Assembly: GCA_964457405.1 (NCBI GenBank)
Contig: CAYWEP010000004.1
Span: 1-36,466, forward strand
Reading direction: 5' to 3'
DNA: 36,466 nucleotides
From: CAYWEP01 sp964457405
GTDB taxonomy: Bacteria; Patescibacteriota; Microgenomatia; Levybacterales; UBA12049
Below, in pieces: positions 24,379-31,054 of this stretch (positions are counted from its first letter, which is position 1; every line of letters begins with the position of its first letter). A model generated the notes under the pieces. It saw only the letters and a program-made list of their open reading frames with translations, was not told the DNA's origin and did no database searches. The position numbers and the translations under genes were made by a program.

Positions 24379-24903
24379 CTATCTTTTTTGCTTACGATAG
24401 GCAAGCCTCTCCTTGAAGAGATTTTCTCGGAAGCCGCCTTCCTTGGTGAATTTCTTTTTGAGTGATTCAATTTGACGCTTCAGAAGATAGGTCTCCATCT
24501 GGCAGAAGGTCAGAAGCTTGTTAGCTGCTTCTTCGGGATTATTTGGGAGGTTGGGGGTATTTGGGGTGTTAGGGCTTTTCCAAACCGCCCTAAACCCCCT
24601 AAAAACCCTAATTCTTGGGTCTTCTTTTCCCCAAGTGGCATGTCCTCGCTGCCGCAAGAAGTCCTCATAATCAGCTGTAAGCTCTTTTATCGAACCATCA
24701 GCTACTCCGAGTAGCTTTATGTAAGCTTCTAAGCTTTGCATGGTATATCCTTCAGCGATATTTTGTTTCCCGGATCTTCCGGCTTGCTCCATTTGGTCAT
24801 TTGTTCGTGAGTAAGGTGATATAAAACGCTTACAGAATTTGACTGTCAAATCACATATGACAGTTGCGAGGATATATGAGGAAAGTTTTTTATAGCCTTC
24901 CAT
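24379..24903 (-). CDS. Four-helix-bundle protein (23S rRNA intervening-sequence type) with suffix domain
   Basis: A 174-residue protein. The N-terminal half has the family features KLSSYILATVICDLTVKFC, RTNDQMEQAGRSGKQNIAEG and LTADYEDFLRQRG. The C-terminal helix (LLKRQIESLKKKFTKEGGFR, then EN) matches the extended suffix form of the family. Such proteins are widespread, and some are encoded by insertions in 23S rRNA genes; their function is unknown. It is the first gene of a two-gene minus-strand unit with the BtuF-like gene (stop and start one base apart). Residues about 98-121 (RVFRGFRAVW and SPNTPNTPNLPN) are encoded by two oppositely oriented G-rich arrays, in the loop before the suffix helix. 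Confidence 0.88.
   Translation of the reverse strand: MEGYKKLSSYILATVICDLTVKFCKRFISPYSRTNDQMEQAGRSGKQNIAEGYTMQSLEAYIKLLGVADGSIKELTADYEDFLRQRGHATWGKEDPRIRVFRGFRAVWKSPNTPNTPNLPNNPEEAANKLLTFCQMETYLLKRQIESLKKKFTKEGGFRENLFKERLAYRKQKR
24542..24611. repeat. Pair of inverted G-rich 9-bp-unit arrays within a gene
   Basis: Four plus-strand G-rich nonamers (24542-24577, for example TTTGGGAGG, TTAGGGCTT) are followed after a few bases by three reverse-oriented ones (about 24585-24611, for example CCGCCCTAA, AAACCCTAA). Together they can fold into a large imperfect hairpin, and the G-runs could form G-quadruplexes. Confidence 0.75.
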
Positions 24904-24934
24904 GCGACAGACTGTTATTGGAATATGTGTTACG

Positions 24935-25006
24935 TATCCCCGAACAGAGTCGAACTGCCATCTTACCCTTAGGACGGGTCTGCTCTATCCGTTGAGCTAC
25001 GGGGAC
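24935..25006 (-). tRNA. tRNA-Arg (anticodon CCT)
   Basis: A 72-base cloverleaf read on the minus strand: acceptor GTCCCCG pairs with CGGGGAT (one G-T), D stem GCTC/GAGC, anticodon loop GTCCTAA with CCT at 34-36, T arm with loop TTCGACT, discriminator A. CCA is not encoded. CCT reads AGG. The top pair of the anticodon stem is a mismatch (G-A) and two T-stem pairs are wobbles. Confidence 0.9.
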
Positions 25007-25195
25007 AGGCTTTTACTCGGTAAAAGAATTTTTAATTTCTAATAAGTGATAACAGAGTATTATTATGTATCATTTAGTCTGTATCAATGAATATATATCT
25101 ACCTTCTATCTATTTCGTAATGTATCTTACTACTATTACTCTAGGTTTTAATTATTTGTATTCTAGCACAAAAGACAGTACAATAGGAGAAATTT
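25007..25195. other. AT-rich spacer between two divergent tRNA genes
   Basis: No gene is visible. It contains a short ATCTACCTTCTATCTA stretch (about 25097-25112) that resembles the in-frame repeat in the WecG-like gene (about 29367-29393), and TATTCTAGC and TACAAT boxes that could drive tRNA-Pro. Confidence 0.4.
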
Positions 25196-25267
25196 CGGAG
25201 TGTAGTGAATCGGTATCACGCTGCTTTCGGGTAGCAGAGACACTGGGTTCAATTCCCAGCACTCCGA
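25196..25267 (+). tRNA. tRNA-Pro (anticodon CGG)
   Basis: A 72-base cloverleaf: acceptor CGGAGTG/CACTCCG fully paired, D stem GTGA/TCAC, anticodon stem CTGCT/AGCAG with loop TTCGGGT (CGG at 34-36), T arm CTGGG-TTCAATT-CCCAG, discriminator A. The C1-G72 pair and A73 are the known identity elements of bacterial tRNA-Pro. CCA is not encoded. Confidence 0.95.
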
Positions 25268-25313
25268 CAAGAAGTGTTTTGTTTTTCTGCCACTATTCTG
25301 CTAGCCTGATAGT

Positions 25314-26030
25314 ATGCAACGTTCAGAGAAAATAAAGTTTCTTATCCTTCGCTCCATCGGTAACTTCCTCGTTTTATTAAGCATCTACGGCGTTATCGCG
25401 ACATTTGGCCCGGCACTCACCTTTGAGATAAAATATCGTCTCAAGCAGGCACGGGGGGTAGAATATACGGTTGCGAATCTCGTAGATGATAGAGATATGT
25501 CTTCATCTGATATAGATAAAAAGCCCGACAATACAATGAGTTTTGGACAGTTACTCTCAGGTGAGACAAAGCAGTCGATTGTTCCGATAGACACTAATTT
25601 CTCGATTGTCATTCCAAAAATTGGTGCCTCATCACGAGTAATTCCCAATGTTGATCCGACAAATCCTGATATTTTCAAACCAGCACTTCTGCAAGGAGTC
25701 GCACACGCCAAAGGCACAGTCTTTCCTGGTCTCCCCGGTAACACATATATCTTTGCTCACTCGACAGACTCCTGGTGGAATGTAGGCCGTTACAATGCTG
25801 TGTTTTACCTTCTAAAGGATCTTGAGCCCGGTGATGAAATTGTTGTCTTTTTTGAAGGCGTTCGGTACAACTATGTTATTGATAAGAAGGTTATTACCGA
25901 TCCTTCTGAGGTAAGTTATCTTGTGAATAGCCATGATGGGCCGGAGCAATTAGTCCTTCAGACCTGCTGGCCGCCCGGCACTACTTGGAAAAGGCTGTTT
26001 GTGATTGCAAAGCCGAAGTCCTCAACATAG
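25314..26030 (+). CDS. Sortase
   Basis: A 238-residue transpeptidase that joins surface proteins to cell-envelope acceptors. A membrane anchor at about residues 10-33 precedes the beta-barrel catalytic domain with His149 (TYIFAHSTD), Cys218 (LQTCWPPGTTWKRLFV) and Arg227, the complete triad. The TCWPPGT sequence resembles class D/E-like sortases rather than class A. No LPxTG-type substrate is seen in the window, so its targets lie elsewhere or carry an unusual signal. It follows tRNA-Pro by 46 bases. The -10-like TATTCT (25294-25299) would give a leader of only a few bases. Confidence 0.9.
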   Translation: MQRSEKIKFLILRSIGNFLVLLSIYGVIATFGPALTFEIKYRLKQARGVEYTVANLVDDRDMSSSDIDKKPDNTMSFGQLLSGETKQSIVPIDTNFSIVIPKIGASSRVIPNVDPTNPDIFKPALLQGVAHAKGTVFPGLPGNTYIFAHSTDSWWNVGRYNAVFYLLKDLEPGDEIVVFFEGVRYNYVIDKKVITDPSEVSYLVNSHDGPEQLVLQTCWPPGTTWKRLFVIAKPKSST

Positions 26031-26064
26031 GTCACCTCAGTCACTTAAGTAACATAGGTTACTT
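26029..26064. repeat. Four 9-bp units between the convergent sortase and PEGA genes
   Basis: Nonamers of the same ARGTNACYT family as before ndk and mreB (for example AGGTCACCT and AGGTTACTT). The 36-bp array overlaps the last two bases of the sortase stop and the first two of the PEGA-gene stop codon, filling the whole gap. Confidence 0.8.
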
Positions 26065-27406
26065 ATTTCAAAGAAATCGTATACAGGTTTGGTGGAATAT
26101 TGAGGTTATTAAGGTTTGTTAAGACAATGATCTTTGACCCGTTTGGCCAGGGGAAGACATAGTTATCAATAAATGGCCCAGCGTAAATCGTTGTCTGATT
26201 ACTCGCATCATATTCCATAATGTCAATCTTATTATCATAGACGTAGCTGAGGTGCTTGCTGTCGGGAAACCAACGTAAAGGCAATCTGCAATCAGCATCG
26301 TCTACGATACAGTCACTCTCAAAGCTATCAAGGATCTTCCAGTTCGTATCTTCTTTGGTGTCGTACGCATAGACAGCGCCTTTTGTGACGTTGCGGTCCT
26401 CTCTTAGCGTATTGACGCCAATCAGTCGAGGTTTGATGATAAGCGGAAGCGTTGCATCTGCCTTTGCGATATAGAGAATTTTTGAGCTTGTATCATCAGG
26501 TGACCAGGCAAGAATGGTGAAATTATCCTTTATCAGTTTTTGGAGTGGTTCCTTAAGCCCGTCAGTACGTGTTTTGTCCTTCTGCGCAATATCAGCCCGC
26601 CACTCTTCTTGTACCGATGTGAGGATTGCGGTAATATCGCGGGGGGTATCATTCAGGGATTGGGCGCTGAGGAGATAGTAGGTTGGCGTTTCGAGTTCCC
26701 CCGAAAGAGAAGCAATCAGCTGTTGCCCGTCAGGCGACCAAGTAAAACTGGATTGCGAGAACAATCCATTCGTGTCATCGACGATTTGCTTTGCAGATCC
26801 TTGGAGAGACAAAACAGGATTGGCTGTGAGATCAAAAACATAGATGCCGTTTTTCCGGATAGTTTGCCCAGCAATGATATAAGCGATTTTTGTGCCTGAT
26901 GGGTCAGGCATCGGATTTGAGACACCCGTCGCCGTAATACTCTCAAGCTTTGGAGCCGTCGGGAAGAGAAGCGCTTCTGCTTTGGTGACGACTTCTTTTT
27001 GTATCCTGACAGTTTTTTCCCAAGGAAAATATCCTTCTTTAAATATTTTGACTCTGTATTCGCCAGGCGTGAGGTTTATGGTGTTATCTGTTGCTGTTGT
27101 GAGGTGGTCATTGATGAGTACTTGTGCACCATTTGGGTTACTTGTTGTGACGAGTATGCCTGTTTTTGCCACTTCTGGCCTGCCATTATCAAGTGAGAAG
27201 CGATAGCCAGAACCGTACAAGACGATTGCAATTGTCGCGGCTGCCAAAAAGAGAAAGACTGCTCCGGAAAAGAGGATTTGTTTTCGTATGCCGCCTCGTC
27301 CCTCCTCTGGAGGTTCATGTTCTGCCGTGTTTGTGGGCGGCTCAAGAGCGGGTTTACCTTGTTGAATTGATGAAAAGTCTGATGAGACATGAGAATCTTT
27401 TTTCAT
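26063..27406 (-). CDS. PEGA-domain, beta-propeller membrane protein
   Basis: A 447-residue protein. A polar, Pro/Glu-rich N-terminus (about 1-43) is followed by one membrane helix (about 45-65), a PEGA domain (ILVTTSNPNGAQVLINDHLT, then LTPGEYRVKIFKEGY, about 82-145) and a TolB/WD40-like propeller with repeated blade motifs (FTWSPDGQQLIASL, LAWSPDDTSSKILYI, LRWFPDSKHLSYVYD). I start it at ATG 27406 because the upstream 14 codons overlap a TATAAT box (minus strand, 27439-27434). The topology puts the PEGA and propeller outside. PEGA domains are associated with surface-layer or glycan-linked proteins. It is divergent from mreB. Confidence 0.85.
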   Translation of the reverse strand: MKKDSHVSSDFSSIQQGKPALEPPTNTAEHEPPEEGRGGIRKQILFSGAVFLFLAAATIAIVLYGSGYRFSLDNGRPEVAKTGILVTTSNPNGAQVLINDHLTTATDNTINLTPGEYRVKIFKEGYFPWEKTVRIQKEVVTKAEALLFPTAPKLESITATGVSNPMPDPSGTKIAYIIAGQTIRKNGIYVFDLTANPVLSLQGSAKQIVDDTNGLFSQSSFTWSPDGQQLIASLSGELETPTYYLLSAQSLNDTPRDITAILTSVQEEWRADIAQKDKTRTDGLKEPLQKLIKDNFTILAWSPDDTSSKILYIAKADATLPLIIKPRLIGVNTLREDRNVTKGAVYAYDTKEDTNWKILDSFESDCIVDDADCRLPLRWFPDSKHLSYVYDNKIDIMEYDASNQTTIYAGPFIDNYVFPWPNGSKIIVLTNLNNLNIPPNLYTISLK

Positions 27407-27456
27407 AAGGTGAAAGTTATTATAAGCACAGACATTATACAGCGGCAATTTAACCC

Positions 27457-27484
27457 TTGCAACAGAGTTTCAGGTTGGTATAAT
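27457..27484 (+). promoter_or_regulatory. Promoter of mreB
   Basis: TTGCAA (27457-27462), a 16-bp spacer, then an extended -10 TGGTATAAT (TATAAT at 27479-27484). Transcription should begin near 27491, giving a leader of about 90 bases that contains the 9-bp-unit array at its 3' end. Confidence 0.6.
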
Positions 27485-27545
27485 CGAGAATAAAGCAGGC
27501 CAAACGGGAAAAATGATATGGTTTGTAGTAGGTTAGATATCTTCT

Positions 27546-27581
27546 AAGTGACCTAGGTGACTTAGGTTACTTAATTTACTT
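27546..27581. repeat. Four 9-bp units abutting the mreB start codon
   Basis: Nonamers AAGTGACCT, AGGTGACTT and two more of the ARGTNACYT family end at the base before the ATG, exactly as before ndk. No Shine-Dalgarno site is visible inside it. Confidence 0.85.
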
Positions 27582-28631
27582 ATGTTTTCATTGCCGACCA
27601 GTAAACGAATCGGAATAGATTTAGGAACCGCGAATACGCTTGTCTACCTTGTGGGGGAGGGCATTGTGTTAAACGAGCCAACTGTTGTTGCGGTAACTGC
27701 TGAGGAGAACCGTGTTGTTGCTGTTGGGAAAGAGGCAAAAGAAATGTTGGGGAGGACTCCCGGTAATGTCGTTGCCCAGCGACCCCTTCGGGATGGCGTG
27801 ATCGCAGACTATACGATTACTGAGGCGATGCTTTCCTATTTTATCGACAAAGCCTGCGGTCGGTCGCGTTTTCTCAAACCGGAAGTAATGGTGTGTATTC
27901 CATCAGGCGTGACGCAAGTTGAGCGTCGAGCTGTGCTCGACGCGACCATGTCTGCAGGCGCGAAGGTAGCCTATCTTATTGATGAGCCATTGGCGGCCGC
28001 CATAGGAGCACGAGTGCCTATTGCACAGCCTGCAGGCCATATGATTGTCAATATCGGTGGCGGATCAACTGAATCTGCGGTGATCTCGCTTGGCGGTGTC
28101 GTTGTCCACAGTTCTGTCCGGGTTGCGGGTAATAAGATTGACGAAGCGATTGCCAAGTATACGCAAAAGAAGTTTAACCTGCTTATCGGAGAGACAACAG
28201 CTGAGGTGATAAAAATTGAATTAGGGAATGCAGTCGTTGGTGGGGAGAGCAAGCCGTCTTCGTCAGAGACTTCGGCGGGCCAAAAGAAAATGGAGATCAG
28301 GGGACGAGATAACATCTCCGGTTTGCCTCGGACGATTATGCTTACAGAAGCCCAAGTCAACGAAGCCATAAAGCCTGTGCTTTTGGAGATCATCCAGGGA
28401 GCAAAGGAGGTACTCGAGCAGTGTCCGCCCGAGTTGGCAAGCGATATTATTGATAAAGGGATTGTCATGTCTGGTGGCACCTCGCTTTTGACAAATATTG
28501 ATAAGCTGATGACCCAGATTACCGGTGTTCCGTGTCATGTCGCCGAGGACGCGCTGTTATGTGTCGCCCGCGGCACAGGCGTCGCGATGGAAAATATTGA
28601 GCTGTATAAACGGAGAATAAACAGAAAATAA
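27582..28631 (+). CDS. mreB: Rod-shape actin homologue MreB
   Basis: A 349-residue bacterial actin that organises wall synthesis along the cell. Phosphate-1 motif GIDLGTANTLVYL, the DEPLAAAIGARVPI segment, phosphate-2 NIGGGSTESAVISLGG, adenosine motif MSGGTSLLTNIDKLM, and MEIRGRDNISGLPRTI are all visible. Phosphate-2 begins with Asn157 where most MreBs have Asp (DIGGG), a position expected to affect ATP hydrolysis. About 10 residues (224-234, SKPSSSETSAG) just before MEIRGRD come from a palindromic element. No mreC or mreD follows; the gene is instead upstream of glycosyltransferases. Confidence 0.95.
   Translation: MFSLPTSKRIGIDLGTANTLVYLVGEGIVLNEPTVVAVTAEENRVVAVGKEAKEMLGRTPGNVVAQRPLRDGVIADYTITEAMLSYFIDKACGRSRFLKPEVMVCIPSGVTQVERRAVLDATMSAGAKVAYLIDEPLAAAIGARVPIAQPAGHMIVNIGGGSTESAVISLGGVVVHSSVRVAGNKIDEAIAKYTQKKFNLLIGETTAEVIKIELGNAVVGGESKPSSSETSAGQKKMEIRGRDNISGLPRTIMLTEAQVNEAIKPVLLEIIQGAKEVLEQCPPELASDIIDKGIVMSGGTSLLTNIDKLMTQITGVPCHVAEDALLCVARGTGVAMENIELYKRRINRK
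28251..28281. repeat. In-frame palindromic element in mreB
   Basis: Shares CTTCGT and GACTTCGGCGGGC-type sequence with the intergenic element at 171-200. It lengthens a surface loop of MreB by about 10 residues. Confidence 0.65.
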
Positions 28632-28666
28632 ATTGTTAGATTGTTCCATTGTTACATTTCCGATTT
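28631..28666. repeat. 9-bp-unit array abutting the mreB stop codon
   Basis: Degenerate units AATTGTTAG, ATTGTTCCA, TTGTTACAT and a fourth weaker one begin at the last base of the stop codon. With the array at 27546-27581, mreB is flanked by arrays on both sides. Confidence 0.6.
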
Positions 28667-28907
28667 AGTTTAAAACCTATAACTATTTCATTGCAAGAAC
28701 TGAAGCTAATATGAAAAGTAAGCGGATTATTCTTTTCACAATAAATTAGTACTATAATAGTCTGTTTTTATGTGCTTAAAATATTTGATTTCTTTTAGCC
28801 TTAAGGATCATATATTAGTAGCTAAAAATTGAGTAGATAAACTGATCGGAAGTACAAAAAAAGATTGATAAATACTACGTGGAAAAGTTGTCTATAGTAT
28901 ATAAGTT
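28667..28907. promoter_or_regulatory. AT-rich region with promoter of the glycosyltransferase gene
   Basis: About 240 bp with no gene. TATAGT at 28893-28898 ends 9 bases before the ATG at 28908, the same spacing as the leuS -10 box. The -35 region is unclear. Confidence 0.45.
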
Positions 28908-29678
28908 ATGTTAGACAAAAATATAATACTTGATGTCGGGATAACAAATGCAACGAAAAAAGATATCCTGGAGTATATTTTTACATCAATAGAAAAAAAG
29001 ACAAAACCCTATTTTGTCGTTACTCCAAATCCTGAGATTTTGGTTTTTGCCCGAAAGCACGAGTCGTTTCAGGCGATACTCAACAAGGCAAGTTTAGCCT
29101 TGCCGGACGGCATCGGCATTACAATAGCCGGTAAGATTTTGGGGAAGCCATTCAAAGAGCGTCTTACTGGGACTGATTTTGTGGATGCGCTTTGTGGGGA
29201 GATTGTACGTCTTGGTGAAAGACATGTAAAAAAGCCTATAACGATAGGATTTTTAGGTGGCAGACAGAACATAGCAGAGAAAACAGCCGATTGCTTGGCG
29301 AGAAAGTATCCGGGCCTGAAAGTTGTCTTCGCAGCGCCTGAGTGGCCAGCTTCTACCCTCAAAAATCCATCATCTACCTTCTATCATCTACCGTCAAGCC
29401 TCGACATCCTCTTTGTCGCCTTCGGCTTTCCAAAGCAGGAGGAATGGATGGCTGAGAATATCGGCAAGATACCCGTGAGGGCGGTGATCGGCGTTGGCGG
29501 TGCATTTGATTATATCAGTGGTAGAGTCGGTCGGGCGCCTTTATTTCTTCGCAGACTTGGCCTTGAGTGGTTGTATCGTCTCATCCGTCAGCCTTGGAGG
29601 TTAAAAAGACAGCTTGCGTTACTAGAGTTTGTGATCCTCATCTTCAGAGAACTGATGACAGAACACAGAAGACGGTAG
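28908..29678 (+). CDS. WecG/TagA/CpsF-family glycosyltransferase
   Basis: A 256-residue GT26 enzyme that transfers a sugar (ManNAc or ManNAcA in characterised members) to a lipid-linked acceptor during surface-polymer synthesis. Family motifs: VTPNPEILVFARKH, LPDGIGITIAGKILG, RLTGTDFVDALC, FLGGRQNIAEKTADCLARKY, DILFVAFGFPKQEEWMAEN, VIGVGGAFDYISGRVGRAP and WLYRLIRQPWRLKRQ. The C-terminal basic amphipathic segment is probably the membrane-binding part. Residues about 148-163 (TLKNPSSTFYHLPSS) are extra compared with the family and are encoded by an ATCATCTACCTTCT-type repeat. Confidence 0.93.
   Translation: MLDKNIILDVGITNATKKDILEYIFTSIEKKTKPYFVVTPNPEILVFARKHESFQAILNKASLALPDGIGITIAGKILGKPFKERLTGTDFVDALCGEIVRLGERHVKKPITIGFLGGRQNIAEKTADCLARKYPGLKVVFAAPEWPASTLKNPSSTFYHLPSSLDILFVAFGFPKQEEWMAENIGKIPVRAVIGVGGAFDYISGRVGRAPLFLRRLGLEWLYRLIRQPWRLKRQLALLEFVILIFRELMTEHRRR
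29349..29396. repeat. In-frame 9-bp-unit-like repeat in the WecG-type gene
   Basis: Units such as CCATCATCT, ACCTTCTAT and CATCTACCG follow one another (29367-29393) and encode the Ser/Pro-rich loop before DILFVAFG. A similar run occurs between the tRNA genes near 25097. Confidence 0.5.
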
Positions 29679-29725
29679 TCATCGGAAATAAATTCTTACT
29701 TGAATTTCGTTTGATATTATTCGTA

Positions 29726-29734
29726 TGCTATAAT
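29726..29734 (+). promoter_or_regulatory. Extended -10 promoter of the GT4 gene at 29744
   Basis: TGCTATAAT is a perfect extended -10 element whose TATAAT ends 9 bases before ATG 29744, as at leuS. The transcript would have a leader of 0-3 bases. It also decides the start: the frame is open further upstream into the WecG-type gene, but that would place the promoter inside the coding region. Confidence 0.6.
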
Positions 29735-29743
29735 GGCGCGACT

Positions 29744-30919
29744 ATGCCCATTGGACCTATGAAAGTTCTCTATCTGCAAATGTTTCCGCTCTATGGTTCA
29801 GGTTCGGGTACGTACGCACGAGAGCTTGCGAAAGAAATTGCGCGCCGATATGAGGTGGCAATGGTTGTACCGGACAAACGAAAGATTGCAGGCGTTAAGA
29901 ATTACGTCGTTGATCTTCCGTTTAAGATCGCTTTTACCGGACATCCCGAATGGCCAAATTGTCAGCTCTATACCAAAGTCGGAGGAAAAGAGCTTTCAGC
30001 CAATTACCTTGCCTACTTTAAGAAGATTGTTGAGGCGGTCAATGACTTTTCTCCTGATATAATCCATGTTCATCACCTGATGCCGCTCTCCTGGATTGCT
30101 CGTTTTATCAAAATTGCCTATGGACTTAACTTTATTGTTACGGTGCATGGATCGGAGCTCCCAACGCTTGAGCAGGATAAGCGCTATCCCTACTTGACAG
30201 CTGAGGCGATGCATAAGGCAGTGCGGATCGTTCCCAATAGTTTTTGGACGCGCGATTGGATGGAGCAGGTCCTGGGCGATTCGTTCCATCGGCAGACACG
30301 CGTGATTCCGGGAGGCATTGACATGTCGCTTTTTCCATCAAGTATGGAAACGAAGGGCATAGAGAGGAAATATGATCTGACAGGAAAGAAGGTTGTGTTA
30401 TTCTCAGGGAAACTCACACGATACAAAGGAGTAAAATATCTCATCCAGGCTGCCAAGAAAATTGATGGCGTAGTGATTATTGCAGGGGACGGGCCAGAGC
30501 GAAGGAATTTGCAAGAACAGGTTCGTGATCCCAAAACGCAAAATGTTCATTTCATCGGCTACGTCGGCAACGGCGAGCTCGTGAAGCTTAATTATAGAGC
30601 CGATGTAGTTGTCGTCCCGAGCGTCTGGGATGAACCGCTGGGACTTGTCGTTTTGGAAGCAATGGCGACCAAGACACCTGTCGTCGTTACGAGAAAAGGC
30701 GGAATCCCATTGGCTGTGAAAGACGGCGTGAATGGTTTGTTCGTCAGACCCAGAAACGCAAAAGAGATAGCAGAGAAAGTAAATATGCTCCTCAAAAACG
30801 ACGAGCTTCGTAGGAAAATGGGTGAGCGCGCACGGCAGACCATCATTGATCGTTTTACCTGGGCTGAGATAGCCAAGCGATTTGAGAACATGTATCTGGA
30901 GTTTCGGAAGAAACAGTAA
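29744..30919 (+). CDS. GT4-family glycosyltransferase
   Basis: A 391-residue GT-B fold enzyme, probably adding a hexose to a surface glycan from a nucleotide sugar. N-terminal lobe: MKVLYLQMFPLYGSGSGTYA. C-terminal lobe: SGKLTRYKGVKYLIQAAKKI, VIIAGDGPERRNL and the donor-site motif VWDEPLGLVVLEAMATKTP with the usual E-x7-E pair. No signal peptide or span, so it is cytoplasmic. Start at ATG 29744, or possibly 29759 (MKVLYL). It is separated from the next two glycosyltransferases by an inverted-repeat region and is only distantly related to them. Donor and acceptor unknown. Confidence 0.92.
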   Translation: MPIGPMKVLYLQMFPLYGSGSGTYARELAKEIARRYEVAMVVPDKRKIAGVKNYVVDLPFKIAFTGHPEWPNCQLYTKVGGKELSANYLAYFKKIVEAVNDFSPDIIHVHHLMPLSWIARFIKIAYGLNFIVTVHGSELPTLEQDKRYPYLTAEAMHKAVRIVPNSFWTRDWMEQVLGDSFHRQTRVIPGGIDMSLFPSSMETKGIERKYDLTGKKVVLFSGKLTRYKGVKYLIQAAKKIDGVVIIAGDGPERRNLQEQVRDPKTQNVHFIGYVGNGELVKLNYRADVVVVPSVWDEPLGLVVLEAMATKTPVVVTRKGGIPLAVKDGVNGLFVRPRNAKEIAEKVNMLLKNDELRRKMGERARQTIIDRFTWAEIAKRFENMYLEFRKKQ

Positions 30920-30930
30920 ATGGGCATAGT

Positions 30931-31046
30931 ATAAGGGTTTAGGTATGGCAGCTAGTATAGTAAGAGGGTTTAGTTGTGGGGGAAATTACCTTTCCCTTTT
31001 TACTATACCCATACGAGCAGCTACAATTATACCTATACCCTGTTTA
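30931..31046. repeat. Large imperfect inverted repeat between glycosyltransferase genes
   Basis: The inner arms GTATAGTAA and TTACTATAC are exact complements, extended by AGAGGG and CCCTTT. The outer arms AGGGTTTAGGTAT and ATACCTATACCCT pair with one mismatch. The region could fold as a long hairpin in the leader of the next gene, or be the remains of a small repeat element. Confidence 0.5.
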
Positions 31047-31054
31047 CCATATCT

